Positions 21,201-29,205 of a DNA stretch of 52,415 nucleotides are shown here, piece after piece. Below the pieces are notes generated by a model that searched no databases, was not told where the DNA came from, and saw only the letters and a list, made by a program, of their open reading frames with translations. Numbering within the stretch: position 1 is the first letter of the stretch; each line of letters begins with the position of its first letter. A program made the translations under genes and the position numbers. Source of the stretch: an unicellular cyanobacterium SU2 (GTDB lineage Bacteria > Cyanobacteriota > Cyanobacteriia > Cyanobacteriales > Microcystaceae); the NCBI GenBank assembly GCA_002110465.1, contig NEED01000070.1:1-52415 (forward strand). Reading direction: 5' to 3'.

Positions 21201-21355
21201 GTAGTAATTTGGCCAATGCACAAACCTTTATTACTTCAACAGGGGCAACTGGCGTAAATTTAACCCCAGGAGACACTATTACAGTGAATGGTTTTGAAGA
21301 TCTTTTAGAAAATACACGATTTGATTTTATTCAATTTAACCCCATAGTTAGCTAA
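15203..21355 (+). CDS. Giant propeller/malectin/cadherin surface-type protein
   Basis: A protein of about 2050 residues. Order of parts: a beta-propeller resembling PQQ-dependent sugar (glucose/sorbosone) dehydrogenases (about 8-550; note GYRNSYDLVI and DNGPNNGWGD); a calcium-binding D-rich segment DKDNDGLADNIDP (about 565-577); a beta-sandwich of unknown type (about 590-870); a Calx-beta-like domain (about 880-975); two tandem units, each malectin-like plus cadherin-like (979-1265 and 1266-1552); an unknown region; and a C-terminal CBM6/35-like domain (about 1909-2050). No signal peptide is seen. The frame is open to a TTG at 15137, but the ATG at 15203 is preferred because the upstream part overlaps a GGCGTTCCCTC repeat. 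Probably an exported calcium-dependent sugar-binding protein; the enzymatic activity of the propeller is uncertain. Confidence 0.75.
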   Translation: MALSPNFNQVEVDLGQFSFNSPTSLQFGHDNRLYVSRLNGLIYSFSLTAKRDDDGNIIKFEINESEEFEEIDLVQNIPNHDDDGTLNTTLNRRQVTGLVVTEGTNGETVLYVSSSDPRIGGGFNSNNRNLDTNSGIISRLTKTTNGEWEKVDLIIGLPRSEENHSTNGLDIRTEIVDGEPRQIMYVVSGGNTNKGAPSNNFVWSSEYYYSAAVLRIDLTQLEQIEATEGLKGGTNYVDPYIYALPTLNDPTRPDNPQGQDTAIGTTGLGDAEAADTFGGNNGLNQAKYDPDGPVQIYSMGYRNSYDLVITKNNNIYTFDNGPNNGWGDIPLEANGITPIFNNGQVATNYPNINIDTGNDTDPDNLHLVTQGFYAGHPNPVYASGAAAGLYAVDTSTDSPIVTQLTDSSNLSNDQTTVNDDLPSDWNEIAGNLTYSEAGVYVSPGINPDGTNKGADGSLVTINSSSNGLTEYFAGTQIGSYPITDIPGAEVLAVVSFNGNIYFMEIVGDGTQEETNLTDISSISVGGTPLDVTVGIEEFKDSLFIAHFGGNNITALVPGTLRPTDIDKDNDGLADNIDPLQYDPDNGTNTELNPGETLFWDFNPADSGIHPSPSGEYNIGMTGWMVNGSRFLENEGIPSTIFSDPPLVDLDNTIRGGAPGIIQVKTVTAGNLKGTSNDQQDAMQTGFFPGSDVSKFTIKVPIFNPFTSDANSNITFSESASMGFSLGDGTMSNWVGIVVGAGNSSDLPVKPQVSFIYEENDNLINNLSIDVPDLLNAVDDDRIELFLTVDTETSEIIPSWRYEIENSWSAITQLGNSPVQLNSQGSIVEALQGQHFINNIQSSPVVSLISTAEGSQGFTADFLDLAIATPKVLVEKISTQTDVLEEGLIETYSLALTTQPTSEVTVTLSPDSQIAVDKTEIVFRPTNWAQPQTVTFGAKNDRVVEGNHVGQITHQITTNDNDYAQVSVPNLVVNIVDNDEPVILYRINVGGEEVASTDGSNQDWSADTKTNPSSFRIGEGGNRIYSIPHAISLSDPTLPANFPDTIFNTERWHHPSTPNMKWEFPVEPGSQLEVRLYLAEIYQPLFAPQKRVFDVSVEGVIPAVFNDIDQYQIAEDGRFILSHTVTVNDDNLSLEFLRNLQNPALKAIEIIDLDGSSEILPQSPPTITTADAVTIVENQTEVVDVNGIDVDEDPQNSNLTYGLIGGVDQEIFTINAETGVLSFITAPDFENPTDSDLDNIYEVEVAVTDSTGLSDTQLIRVTVTDEEPVILYRINVGGEEVASTDGSNQDWSADTKTNPSSFRIGEGGNRIYNIPHAINLTDPTLPANFPDTIFNTERWHHPSTPNMKWEFPVEPGSQLEVRLYLAEIYQPLFAPQKRVFDVSVEGVIPAVFNDIDQYQIAEDGRFILSHTVTVNDDNLSLEFLRNLQNPALKAIEIIDLDGSSEILPQSPPTITTADAVTTVENQTEVVDVNGIDIDEDPQNSNLTYGLIGGIDQEIFTINAETGVLSFITAPDFENPTDSDLDNIYEVEVAVTDSTGLSDTQLIRVTVTDDVTDNETGEAILTISLNSNNNVQTSTFIKNSFQLTNTGQKKIAQVDIDVTNAFYSGTVFDPFGVAGDTVSKPLTIDSDGNTGVVRPSNEAYIGDGGNAGYKGLRIAFDEEVNSGFESGETLSFSVDMDSNSIAGANKRILESGTDPFWDVGGVSGAELIGSTFTVTFTDGTAATGQLQGVANQGGSQGLASQESPNLLSSLTVNGLGAGEVGTYDDNGLRVIVSGPTGQTARVVLTKGFIQPVTNEFFNGNLEEQNYASILQAQLDTLAASDFPANNAVEFQTVDIVLTGEDQDISDQFDLSGVSNYDFAQEDRLPIGLVASVIDPTNDNLPIGPVTQPIYLQFTRPIENDSPPPPITIEAEAADIITGYRLQNLSTASGTQVLSFLGSSPNEQGSAVFIFNGPQGIYDIIVGTFDENDGLARFVLELNDVETGTTTEIGTLELNKDLGSNLANAQTFITSTGATGVNLTPGDTITVNGFEDLLENTRFDFIQFNPIVS
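18137..19858 (+). repeat. Two 861-bp direct repeats inside the giant gene
   Basis: Copy 1 is 18137-18997 and copy 2 is 18998-19858. Each encodes 287 residues (malectin-like plus cadherin-like domain). By eye the copies differ at only a few sites, and about 420 bases (from 18301 and from 19162) appear identical, including third codon positions. This points to a recent duplication or gene conversion. Confidence 0.92.
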
Positions 21356-21396
21356 AAATAAGATCGAGAAAATCGTCATATCCAATGGTGATAAAA

Positions 21397-21589
21397 CTCA
21401 GATCTTGTACCTTGTTTAAAATTAGCTAGGGAGAGGAGGCAATCCCCCCCTAACCCCCCTTGAGAAGGGGGTCAGGCAATAGGCCATAGGCAACAAGGCA
21501 ATAGTGAGAAAAATTGATGATTTCTTGATCCCCAATTGATTTTGCTCCCGTTGTTTCTCAAGTTTTTTGGTACTGGTGCAAGATATCAG
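21397..21589. mobile_element. MITE-like element, copy A (193 bp)
   Basis: The left end CTCAGATCTTGTACC (21397-21411) and right end GGTGCAAGATATCAG (21575-21589) form imperfect terminal inverted repeats (about 12 of 15). The interior has no reading frame and contains a C-run/G-run repeat (CCCCCCCTAACCCCCC...GGGGG). It fills most of the 307-base gap between the giant gene and the SAM hydrolase-like gene. Related copies are at 32152-32276 and 42839-42956. Confidence 0.6.
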
Positions 21590-21662
21590 TAAAACAAATC
21601 TTATAATTTCCTTAACGTCAGTTGACTATCATCAGAAATGATCTATATCAAGGTCTAAAGTC

Positions 21663-22454
21663 ATGCTCATTCATTTAATTGCTGACTATGGCATCAATGA
21701 TCCAGCATTTGCTGAAGTAAGCCAAAGATTATGGAAAATTTGTCCATCCGCACAAATTCAATGCCTTTCGGTTCCTGCATTTAGTACCCTAGCCACAGGT
21801 TTTTGGATTGCCCAACTCGGACTGAATTCCGGTCCAACTGACCGACTAATCTATCATAACTGCGCGCCGCGTCAGGATAAAAAAGAAGCCCGAATTGATA
21901 ATGAAGGGGAAGGCTTAACTTATGTACAGCTTCCTAACGGAGTGAAAATTATTGGGGTTTGGGCAGGTTATAGTTTATCTTTTCTCAAAGATAGTGCTTT
22001 GTCTATACGTGATATCAATGTATCTCGTGGAGGTTCTCAGTTTCGTTCTCGGGATGTTTTTCCTTCGGCTGTAGCCAGTATATTAGATGGACAAACAACG
22101 CTTTTAGGAGATGAAATAGACCGCGATCGCATCCCTGATCCCCCCAAAGATCGGGTAGTGTGGAGTGATGGTTATGGAAATATCAAAACATCGATTGCCG
22201 CTAATTCTATCAAATTACCCCCTAAAAGCCATGTAACCGTTCGGGTAGGGGATGTGGTTAGTGATGCCCTTTACACCGATGGAACCTTTGAAGTCCCTGA
22301 AGGAACTTTAGCCTTTGCCCCTGGCAGTTCTGGATGGACTCGTAAAGATGGAACAAAGGTTCGATGGATGGAGTTATTTCTGCGCGGTGGCAATGCCTCA
22401 AAGCGTTTTAACCAACCGCGAGTGAATCAGATGATTAGTTATCAGCAAAGATAG
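21663..22454 (+). CDS. DUF62-family SAM hydrolase-like protein
   Basis: A 263-residue protein resembling the S-adenosyl-L-methionine hydroxide adenosyltransferase family (DUF62). Features that fit are the N-terminal LIHLIADYGINDPAFAEV with an Asp near the end of the first strand, VWAGYSLSFLKD in the middle, and the C-terminal-domain motif SDGYGNIKTSI, equivalent to the family's DxFGN motif. Characterised members cleave SAM to adenosine and methionine, and some relatives are halogenases. The GVGS-type loop is poorly conserved here, so the activity is less sure than the fold. The gene converges with the MFS gene, with only 5 bases between stop codons. Confidence 0.7.
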   Translation: MLIHLIADYGINDPAFAEVSQRLWKICPSAQIQCLSVPAFSTLATGFWIAQLGLNSGPTDRLIYHNCAPRQDKKEARIDNEGEGLTYVQLPNGVKIIGVWAGYSLSFLKDSALSIRDINVSRGGSQFRSRDVFPSAVASILDGQTTLLGDEIDRDRIPDPPKDRVVWSDGYGNIKTSIAANSIKLPPKSHVTVRVGDVVSDALYTDGTFEVPEGTLAFAPGSSGWTRKDGTKVRWMELFLRGGNASKRFNQPRVNQMISYQQR

Positions 22455-22459
22455 TTCTT

Positions 22460-23896
22460 TTAATTTTCTTCTATGTACCTAGTGAAAAGTCCTCCTAGGA
22501 CACCCAATGCTGCCAAAGTAAGTAAAACCGGTCTTAATCCTACTAAAGTTTCTGCAATTCCTGCTAAGGCTAAGGGCAACGACAAAGCAATATTGACCGC
22601 ATTATTTTGTAATCCAAACACCTTACCTCTCATGTCTACAGGGGTTTCAGATTGAATAATGGTTTGCATAGGAACCCCAACAAAAGCTGCACACAATCCT
22701 AACAATGTTGTCATCAACAGCGTTAACCAGAGGCTATCCGTAGAAAACGATAACCCCACCAAAGACACTGCCATTCCCAACGCGCCCCATAATCCCAATT
22801 GATTCTTACGAAATTGTTGACCCCAAGTCCCTAAAATTCCTGCTCCCAGAGCCATCCCTAAGCCACCACAAGCCAGCAAAAAGCCAAATTGTTCCGCTTC
22901 TAACCCTGGAATGGTTTCTGCCAGTCTGACGGCTAAAACAGACAATGCTGCAAAGATACTAAAGAGAATTACCAGTTGCATCAGGGCATTGCGAACCCGA
23001 TGATTATTGTTGAGATAACGAATTCCATCGCGGATATCTTCCAAAACATGGGGGCGTTCTTTTTCGTAGTGTTTTCGTTTTTCCCCTGTTCGCAAAAAGA
23101 TTAAAATGACACCTGCTAACAGATAGGATAGGGCAACCACTAAGGATTTACCAGTTTCCCATGATAATCCTAAAGACTTTCCCAAGGTAGCTGCCACTTC
23201 CAATAACGGATCGCCAATGGCAAACCCAATAATGGTCATGGCCATCATGGTTGTGGTGAATAGAGAATTCGCCGAAAGCAGATCACGGCGTTTGACGATC
23301 AGAGGAATGGTAACTTGTTCTGCTGGGGCAAAAAATTGGGTAATGGTTGAATCAACAAAGGTTAAAGTGAGTAGGATTAAAAACCCTAAAGGAACAAAAA
23401 AATGATCTTGAACTTGGGACTGCCATTGACGCAACCATAAAGGAAGCCAAGAGACAGGGAAAGCCAACGTTTGATCTTGGGATAACCAGATTAAGGAAGG
23501 AATAACTAAAACCAACACCCCTCGTACTAAATTGGAGATAACTAAAACCCCTTTTTTTGACCAGCGATCAATATAAACTCCTGCCAACGAACCAAATAAG
23601 ACGGCTGGAATGGTAAAAGCAATCATGATGGCTGATACCCAACCGCTAATGGGTTGATTTTCCCCTTGAAAGTGACCAGCAATTAAAGCAATCATCAAAA
23701 CTAGATAGACTTTGTCAGCCAATTGGGAGAAAATTTGTCCAACCCACAGAATTAAAAAACGGGGATTTCGTAGGACTGGACCAAATCCTCTGTTGACTGA
23801 TTGTTTCGGGGCGGACGATTGATCATCCGTAGGGTCATCAGATACGGGATCTTGGGTCGGAGATGATGGCATGGAGTCAGGGTTAGAAACAGGCAT
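22460..23896 (-). CDS. Major facilitator superfamily exporter
   Basis: A 478-residue integral membrane protein with about 12 predicted transmembrane segments. After an approximately 35-residue polar N-terminal tail (rich in S, P, D and Q) comes NPRFLILWVGQIFSQLADKVYLV, then the signature loop between helices 2 and 3, AGVYIDRWSKKG. This resembles the EntS/MFS_3 group of exporters, which includes siderophore and drug efflux proteins. The substrate is unknown. It is followed on the minus strand side upstream by recO, about 65 bases away, so recO and this gene may be co-transcribed. Confidence 0.85.
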   Translation of the reverse strand: MPVSNPDSMPSSPTQDPVSDDPTDDQSSAPKQSVNRGFGPVLRNPRFLILWVGQIFSQLADKVYLVLMIALIAGHFQGENQPISGWVSAIMIAFTIPAVLFGSLAGVYIDRWSKKGVLVISNLVRGVLVLVIPSLIWLSQDQTLAFPVSWLPLWLRQWQSQVQDHFFVPLGFLILLTLTFVDSTITQFFAPAEQVTIPLIVKRRDLLSANSLFTTTMMAMTIIGFAIGDPLLEVAATLGKSLGLSWETGKSLVVALSYLLAGVILIFLRTGEKRKHYEKERPHVLEDIRDGIRYLNNNHRVRNALMQLVILFSIFAALSVLAVRLAETIPGLEAEQFGFLLACGGLGMALGAGILGTWGQQFRKNQLGLWGALGMAVSLVGLSFSTDSLWLTLLMTTLLGLCAAFVGVPMQTIIQSETPVDMRGKVFGLQNNAVNIALSLPLALAGIAETLVGLRPVLLTLAALGVLGGLFTRYIEEN

Positions 23897-23960
23897 TTTG
23901 CTTGATTGGTATTAAACAGTCCAAAAATTTTGTAATTAATCACACAATTTCCATTAAACC

Positions 23961-24806
23961 TTAAAACTCCAACGGGGATAAGGTATCGACGAGATCGGCT
24001 GACCGAAAAGATTTTCCTAATTGATATTGGGCATAATTGCGTAACAGATGTTCGATGCGAACCCAGGCAACTGATACCAAATCATTCAGAGATTGTGGCG
24101 GTAAAACTTGTCGAGGTTGAGGAAGAACCGAATGACCTAAGTGTTGTAGAAGACTTAATTCTACAGCATTAAGTTTTTGATTGACTGAAAGTCGATTAAC
24201 TCGGGTGAATTTTTTCTGGGTTGATAATGAAGGTTCGGGAATTGCTAATTTGATTAATCCACCTCCTTCAAAGCTAAACCCTACTCGCCAGTGGGGATCA
24301 CTAAAATTGGCGATTAAGGTTTCTCGTGTCAGACAACAGGTATGAACTTCTGGTCCTATTCCTGCGATCGCCAGTAAATGAAAGACTCCTTGGGCTAAAT
24401 GACTGTGTATGCTTTGTCCAGAGGAAATCTCTTGCAGGCGATATAAATGTTCGTTGAGAAGTTCGTAAAGTTCCCGTTGTGGTTGTTCACTTAACCCTAG
24501 ACACAGTACCAACTCCGCTAAGTATTGACTCGCGGCCAATTTTCCTAAATCTCTGCTTAACTTAGGATAGGATTCAAGGGTATCGGCTTGAATAATTTTA
24601 TCGAGCGATCGCCCCTTGACGATTAGCAAATCATTAACCACAAATAATTCACTGCGTCCGCGTAGTCTCGATTTATGTTTTCTTGCCCCTGGAACCACCG
24701 CCTGAATTAAACCAAATTCTGGAGAAAGAATGGTGACTAAGCGATCTGCTTCCCCGAAAGCCCTGCCTTTTAAAATAATTCCTAATGTCTTGTAAGTTTG
24801 ACTCAT
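23961..24806 (-). CDS. recO: DNA repair protein RecO
   Basis: A 281-residue RecF-pathway protein that helps load RecA onto SSB-coated DNA. The N-terminal OB-fold begins with the typical [25 protein letters not shown], continues with [13 protein letters not shown] and [10 protein letters not shown], and the helical C-terminal domain contains a CC pair (in HTCCLTRE) where other members have zinc-binding cysteines. The frame is open upstream to an ATG at 24857, but homologues begin at the residue encoded at 24806, and the upstream segment overlaps repeat-like DNA, so 24806 is preferred. It lies downstream of deoC on the same strand. Confidence 0.92.
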   Translation of the reverse strand: MSQTYKTLGIILKGRAFGEADRLVTILSPEFGLIQAVVPGARKHKSRLRGRSELFVVNDLLIVKGRSLDKIIQADTLESYPKLSRDLGKLAASQYLAELVLCLGLSEQPQRELYELLNEHLYRLQEISSGQSIHSHLAQGVFHLLAIAGIGPEVHTCCLTRETLIANFSDPHWRVGFSFEGGGLIKLAIPEPSLSTQKKFTRVNRLSVNQKLNAVELSLLQHLGHSVLPQPRQVLPPQSLNDLVSVAWVRIEHLLRNYAQYQLGKSFRSADLVDTLSPLEF

Positions 24807-24871
24807 TGGTAAACTACCCACGCACGTCGCTACGCTGTTAGGTATGTAATTAAACATGAAATAGAAAAGCT

Positions 24872-24935
24872 GCTAGTAAGGGCTTGAGTATCGATGATAA
24901 AATGCTTTTTTGCCCTAAAGGGCTTACTACCAACT
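24872..24935. repeat. Small inverted repeat between deoC and recO
   Basis: The stretch starts with CTAGTAAGGGCTT and ends with AGGGCTTACTACC, with a GCCCTAAAGGGC palindrome near the right end (24912-24923). It belongs to the same general type as the GTAGTC-flanked repeats at about 25.7 kb and 50.1 kb. It lies in the 160-base gap upstream of recO. Confidence 0.5.
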
Positions 24936-24965
24936 TAACTGTATTTTTATTTTGACCATTGATCC

Positions 24966-25652
24966 CTACTGATTTCTAACTTCATAAGATTGTTGCTGTT
25001 GTCTGATTAACTCCATACCACGGGAAGTTCCCAAACGAGTTGCCCCTGCTTCAATTAATGCCAACGCTTGGTCTAGAGTTTTAATTCCCCCAGAGGCTTT
25101 AATTCCGACCTGTCCTTTAGCAATATTTGTGAGATATTTAACATCAGCTACCGTTGCCCCGCCAAACCATCCGGTACTGGTTTTCAGATAAGTTGCCCCT
25201 GCATCCATACAAATTTCGGCAGCCAGTCGTTTTTCTGTGTCTGTTAATAAGGCGGTTTCAAGAATAGTTTTGACAGTTTGTTGGGTTTCTGTACAAATCC
25301 CAGCAATTTCTTGATAAATTTTGTCTGATTGTCCTGCTTTTAGCCACCCTAAGTTAATGACCACATCTAGTTCCGTTGCACCATTTTCTACCGCTTCCTG
25401 GGCTTCATAGAGTTTAGTGGCTGAGGTGGTAGCCCCTGTAGGAAAACCAATGACTGTGCAAACTTGAGGCTGCTTTCCTTGGAGTAATTCGGCGGCTTGA
25501 CGTACCATCGAGGGGTAAACGCAAACCGAGGGAAAACCATATTGATCAGCCTGTTGACAGTATTGTTCTACCTCTTGGGCGATCGCTGTCGGACTGAGTA
25601 AAGAATGATCGATATAACTGGCAATGTCAATGTTTGAACTTGCTATAGCCAT
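24966..25652 (-). CDS. deoC: Deoxyribose-phosphate aldolase DeoC
   Basis: A 228-residue class I aldolase that splits 2-deoxyribose 5-phosphate into acetaldehyde and glyceraldehyde 3-phosphate in nucleoside catabolism. Catalytic residues are visible: D96 in ELDVVIN, the Schiff-base Lys157 in YLKTSTGW, and K185 in GIKASGG. The length matches the family. A TTG start at 25667 is possible, but the ATG at 25652 is more likely because the family N-terminus lies near [10 protein letters not shown]. recO follows on the same strand about 160 bases downstream. Confidence 0.95.
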   Translation of the reverse strand: MAIASSNIDIASYIDHSLLSPTAIAQEVEQYCQQADQYGFPSVCVYPSMVRQAAELLQGKQPQVCTVIGFPTGATTSATKLYEAQEAVENGATELDVVINLGWLKAGQSDKIYQEIAGICTETQQTVKTILETALLTDTEKRLAAEICMDAGATYLKTSTGWFGGATVADVKYLTNIAKGQVGIKASGGIKTLDQALALIEAGATRLGTSRGMELIRQQQQSYEVRNQ

Positions 25653-25696
25653 AAATGTTGTTCTCAAAAACTATTTTTTGCAATGATCTTTAGGCT

Positions 25697-25746
25697 GGTA
25701 GTCAAGGCTTTAGCCTTTAGAAATTCAGCCTAAAAGGTAGACTACT
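25697..25746. repeat. GTAGTC-flanked small inverted repeat
   Basis: A roughly 50-base element with outer arms GTAGTC (25698-25703) and GACTAC (25740-25745) and an inner AAGGCTTTAGCCTTT segment. It lies in the deoC-leuC divergent region. Similar sequences lie at 1-45, 24872-24935, 32104-32122 and 50053-50098. Confidence 0.55.
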
Positions 25747-25966
25747 AACTGATAATACGACCAAATCAACTTAATATTTTATTGGCAAACAATTTATCAA
25801 TATTAACCTCCACTCGAAGCGATCGCCTCTATTCTTGTCCCGTGTCAAACTTCTCAGAGAGTGATGAAGCCAAGAAGGGAAAAGATAAATCAAACGACAG
25901 TTCCAACAAACCGCTAAAATAATCGATATATGCAAACGATTATCTTGTAAACATTAATCTACTTAC

Positions 25967-27373
25967 ATGAGTCAAGGAACCCTATTCGATAAAGTTTGGG
26001 ATGCCCACACCGTTACTGTTTTACCATCAGGACAAACCCAACTCTTCATTGGACTCCATTTAATTCACGAAGTCACCAGTCCCCAAGCTTTTGCTATGTT
26101 GCGCGAAAGAAGGCTTAAAGTATTGTACCGCGATCGCACCGTTGCCACGGTTGATCACATTGTTCCCACTGAAAACCAAGCCCGTCCCTTCGCTGACTAT
26201 CTGGCTGAAGAAATGATCCAAGCCTTGGAAACCAACGCCAAAGAAAATGGTATCAATTTTTATGGGATTGGATCAGGAAATCAAGGAATTGTTCATGTTA
26301 TCGCCCCGGAACAAGGGTTAACCCAACCAGGAATGACGATCGCTTGTGGGGACTCTCATACCTCCACCCACGGTGCGTTTGGCGCGATCGCGTTTGGGGT
26401 GGGAACCTCTCAAGTTAGGGATGTCTTAGCTTCTCAAACCCTAGCCTTATCTAAGCTGAAGGTTCGCAAAATTGAAGTGAATGGAACCCTAGCCCCTGGA
26501 GTCTATGCCAAGGACGTTATTCTCCATATTATTCGCAAATTAGGGGTTAAAGGAGGCGTAGGTTACGCCTACGAGTACGCTGGAACCACCTTTGAAGCAA
26601 TGTCGATCGAAGAAAGGATGACGGTCTGTAATATGTCCATTGAAGGGGGGGCCAGATGTGGTTATATTAACCCCGATCAAGTGACCTTTGACTACCTAAA
26701 AGGGCGAGATTTTGCTCCGACAGGGGACAATTGGGATAAGGCGGTGCAATGGTGGGAAAGTATTCGGTCTGATGAAGATGCGGTGTACGATGATGTCGTG
26801 GTGTTTGATGCGGCTGAGATTGAACCGACAGTCACTTGGGGCATTACCCCAGGTCAAGGAATTGGAGTCAATGAAACGATTCCTACCCCTGATAGTTTAC
26901 CCGATGGCGATCGCGCGATCGCCCAAGAGGCTTACCAATATATGCAGTTTTCCCCAGGAACCCCCATCAAAGGTACTAAGGTGGATGTTTGCTTTATTGG
27001 CAGTTGTACCAATGGTCGCATTAGTGACCTACGAGAGGCGGCTAAGTTCGCTAAAGGACACCAGGTTTCTCCAGGGGTTAAAGCCTTTGTGGTTCCAGGT
27101 TCAGAACGGGTGAAAGTTCAAGCCGAAGCAGAAGGTCTTGATAAAATTTTTATTGAGGCTGGGTTTGAATGGCGTGAGGCTGGATGTTCAATGTGTTTGG
27201 CGATGAACCCCGATAAGTTACAAGGAGATCAAATCAGTGCCTCCTCCTCTAACCGCAATTTTAAAGGTCGTCAAGGGTCATCTACGGGCAGAACCTTGTT
27301 AATGAGTCCAGCGATGGTGGTGGCCGCCGCAATTAACGGAAAAGTGGCTGATGTTCGGGAATTATCATCCTAA
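25967..27373 (+). CDS. leuC: 3-Isopropylmalate dehydratase large subunit
   Basis: A 468-residue aconitase-family enzyme of leucine biosynthesis that isomerises 2- to 3-isopropylmalate together with LeuD. The three cysteines for the [4Fe-4S] cluster are C347 (in GSCTNGR), C407 and C410 (in AGCSMC). Other family marks are [13 protein letters not shown] and the N-terminal [12 protein letters not shown]. The length is normal. The leuD small subunit is not next to it. The ATG is not preceded by a good Shine-Dalgarno sequence. HIP1 sites occur inside the gene. Confidence 0.97.
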   Translation: MSQGTLFDKVWDAHTVTVLPSGQTQLFIGLHLIHEVTSPQAFAMLRERRLKVLYRDRTVATVDHIVPTENQARPFADYLAEEMIQALETNAKENGINFYGIGSGNQGIVHVIAPEQGLTQPGMTIACGDSHTSTHGAFGAIAFGVGTSQVRDVLASQTLALSKLKVRKIEVNGTLAPGVYAKDVILHIIRKLGVKGGVGYAYEYAGTTFEAMSIEERMTVCNMSIEGGARCGYINPDQVTFDYLKGRDFAPTGDNWDKAVQWWESIRSDEDAVYDDVVVFDAAEIEPTVTWGITPGQGIGVNETIPTPDSLPDGDRAIAQEAYQYMQFSPGTPIKGTKVDVCFIGSCTNGRISDLREAAKFAKGHQVSPGVKAFVVPGSERVKVQAEAEGLDKIFIEAGFEWREAGCSMCLAMNPDKLQGDQISASSSNRNFKGRQGSSTGRTLLMSPAMVVAAAINGKVADVRELSS

Positions 27374-27378
27374 TAGTA

Positions 27379-27397
27379 AGGTGGGCATTACCCACCT
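27379..27397 (+). terminator. Candidate leuC terminator hairpin
   Basis: A perfect 7-bp stem AGGTGGG-CATTA-CCCACCT starts 6 bases after the leuC stop region. There is no long T-run after it, so it may be a weak or bidirectional terminator between leuC and the convergent 71-residue gene. Confidence 0.5.
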
Positions 27398-27423
27398 CAT
27401 AAACCTGAAACAACAGTCATTTA

Positions 27424-27639
27424 TTATTGAGCTTTCTCTTGAATAATTTCTATTTGATTCGTTTTTTCAGTTAATCCTAGAGAATTCATCAATTTGACCA
27501 CCCCAATAGAGACCAAGACTCCTACTGATAAGCCAACAGCTAATAGAAAAAGAAAAACCTTTTTTGCTTGTTTGACGGCTCGCTTTTTTCTATCACTATT
27601 GTTTAGTTCTTGGTTATCAAATGGCTCTTGAATACTCAT
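27424..27639 (-). CDS. Small single-span membrane protein
   Basis: A 71-residue protein of unknown function. It has a charged N-terminal part (NSDRKKRAVKQAKK, about 14-27), one transmembrane segment (about 28-50) and a short polar tail. GGAGAG lies about 9 bases upstream of the ATG. It sits 41 bases downstream of the PsbP-like lipoprotein gene on the same strand, so the two are probably co-transcribed. A photosynthetic-membrane role is only suggested by that context. Confidence 0.65.
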   Translation of the reverse strand: MSIQEPFDNQELNNSDRKKRAVKQAKKVFLFLLAVGLSVGVLVSIGVVKLMNSLGLTEKTNQIEIIQEKAQ

Positions 27640-27680
27640 AAAAAACTCTCCTTTTTCATCAGGTTAAGTCTTCTGTGTAG

Positions 27681-28232
27681 TTAATAAACAGAAAAGGAAT
27701 TAGCCGCCGTCTCAAATAGATTTTTTACTTTGTTCCAACGCTGTTGTAAAGTCGAGAGATTAAAGGTAAAAAGTTTTCCTCGACTGATGGCAACACTAGC
27801 GATATTATGACGTTCTTCGTTGTTAGGAAGTTTAACTTGATATTCCAAGATATAATAGGTTTTTCCCTCGACTTCTTTCCCTTCGGCATTAATTAAATCA
27901 GCTTCGCGGTTGAGTTCAGAGGTTTGATTAATTTTTTGCAAGAATCGATAACCAACTTCTGTGGGAGTTCCTAAGTCTGTTAAGGTTTGATTTTCGGGAA
28001 TATCGCTGATAATTACGCTCAGATTTTCTGTCCGTTCGATCAAATCATGAAACACCACATCTACCCCTTCAGAAGCATTGGGAACGTTTACTTGAACCCA
28101 GCCATTGGGATAAAGAAATTGATACCCATCTCTACTGTCAACGTAGCTTTGCAGTGACGCAATTCCCGTTGAACAACTGATTAAGCTACCAACTAGCAGG
28201 ATGATTATGGTGATTCTCGCCAACTTAAACAT
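27681..28232 (-). CDS. PsbP-like (CyanoP) lipoprotein
   Basis: A 183-residue lipoprotein with signal peptide and lipobox LISC (Cys20). The mature part fits the PsbP fold: YVDSRDGYQFLYPNGWVQV near the N-terminus, then DVVFHDLIERTENLSVIIS, TDLGTPTEVGYRFLQ and a C-terminal amphipathic helix. CyanoP associates with photosystem II on the lumenal side and has been linked to early assembly. With psb27 at 11.4 kb it is the second photosystem II assembly lipoprotein in this window, but the two are not linked. Start ATG 28232; the small membrane protein gene follows. Confidence 0.88.
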   Translation of the reverse strand: MFKLARITIIILLVGSLISCSTGIASLQSYVDSRDGYQFLYPNGWVQVNVPNASEGVDVVFHDLIERTENLSVIISDIPENQTLTDLGTPTEVGYRFLQKINQTSELNREADLINAEGKEVEGKTYYILEYQVKLPNNEERHNIASVAISRGKLFTFNLSTLQQRWNKVKNLFETAANSFSVY

Positions 28233-28489
28233 AAGCTTTTTTCCCTCTCAACGGTTCTATTGTCCCATACTTAGTCCTCAAAATCTCCTCTGTTGAGAAA
28301 TCTGATTACCTAGGAAAAAATTTAGTAAAGTTCAGATTTATGAGCCAACTATAACGATTAAGTAGTGAGTTTTCAAAAGATTTATTAGATAAAAAAATCT
28401 CAGCAATAAAAGTTCTAGTATTCATCTTTAATCAAGAGTTTTAATCCGAGAATATTTTGCTTTTCTTTCCTGATTTAGCTATTTTATCG

Positions 28490-28514
28490 AGACATGATAA
28501 CCTATATCATGTCT
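28490..28514. promoter_or_regulatory. 10-bp inverted repeat, operator or terminator
   Basis: AGACATGATA (28490-28499) and TATCATGTCT (28505-28514) are perfect complements around a 5-base loop. GTTTTC follows on the plus strand. It lies about 80 bases upstream of the promoter of the DUF411/multicopper-oxidase genes, so it may bind a regulator. A terminator for a short upstream transcript is the other option. Confidence 0.5.
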
Positions 28515-28592
28515 GTTTTCTGGAAACAAGTTATTTCTCTTTTTTCTTCTATAGGGTTAGCCTGATTCAATGTGTAAATTTTTATAATGAGG

Positions 28593-28621
28593 TTGAACAT
28601 TTCTAATAAACTAGCTATGAT
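28593..28621 (+). promoter_or_regulatory. Sigma70-type promoter of the copper unit
   Basis: The -35 box TTGAAC (28593-28598) and -10 box TATGAT (28616-28621) are separated by exactly 17 bases. Transcription would start near 28628, about 22 bases before the ATG at 28650. Confidence 0.6.
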
Positions 28622-28649
28622 CAAGGAAATTTAGCAAGTCGAAAAATTG

Positions 28650-29195
28650 ATGTTAAAACCTTATTTATTAACAGTCTTGATTAGTGTTGGTGTTATTACT
28701 CTTGCTGGCGGGATATATCTAACATCTAGTAATAACAATCAAACGATTGCTGGAACAAATGGTAATACTGTTTTAGCTAGTGTCTGGGATCAAGCAACTG
28801 AATCTTATTCAGGAAATAAAGATATTACAGTTTATCGGAGTCCATCTTGTGGTTGCTGTGGGCTATGGATTGAACATATGCAAAAACATGGTTTTCAAGT
28901 TAATGAAATCAAAACTGATAATATGGAAGCTATTAAAAAACAATATAATTTACCTTCCAATTTAGCCTCTTGTCATACAGCAATTATTGATGGTTATGTC
29001 ATGGAAGGACATATTCCTGGTGATGATATTAAACGTTTTCTTAAACAAAAACCTGATGCTACAGGCTTAACGGTTCCAGCAATGTCATTAGGAACCCCTG
29101 GAATGGAAGCAGGGGAAAGAAAACAACCTTTTGCAGTTCTTGCTTTTGATGATGGGGGAACAGTAAAAGTATTTAAACAATACGAAACTTATTAA
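28650..29195 (+). CDS. DUF411 metal-binding protein
   Basis: A 181-residue DUF411-family protein. An N-terminal hydrophobic segment (about 4-25) acts as signal peptide or anchor. The family motif follows: PSCGCCGLWIEH with C67, C69 and C70, then C108-H109 in ASCHTAIIDGY, and the VPAMSLGTPGMEAG loop with two Met residues. DUF411 proteins are tied to copper and other metal resistance. The upstream TTG at 28647 is also possible. The multicopper oxidase gene starts 10 bases after the stop, so both are probably on one transcript. Confidence 0.88.
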   Translation: MLKPYLLTVLISVGVITLAGGIYLTSSNNNQTIAGTNGNTVLASVWDQATESYSGNKDITVYRSPSCGCCGLWIEHMQKHGFQVNEIKTDNMEAIKKQYNLPSNLASCHTAIIDGYVMEGHIPGDDIKRFLKQKPDATGLTVPAMSLGTPGMEAGERKQPFAVLAFDDGGTVKVFKQYETY

Positions 29196-29205
29196 CTTTA
29201 AGATA

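Larger units (their letters stand above)
28233..28649. other. Divergent regulatory region
   Basis: A 417-base AT-rich region between the PsbP-like gene (minus) and the copper-handling genes (plus). It contains a perfect 10-bp inverted repeat and a good promoter (listed separately). No gene was found in it. Confidence 0.5.
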
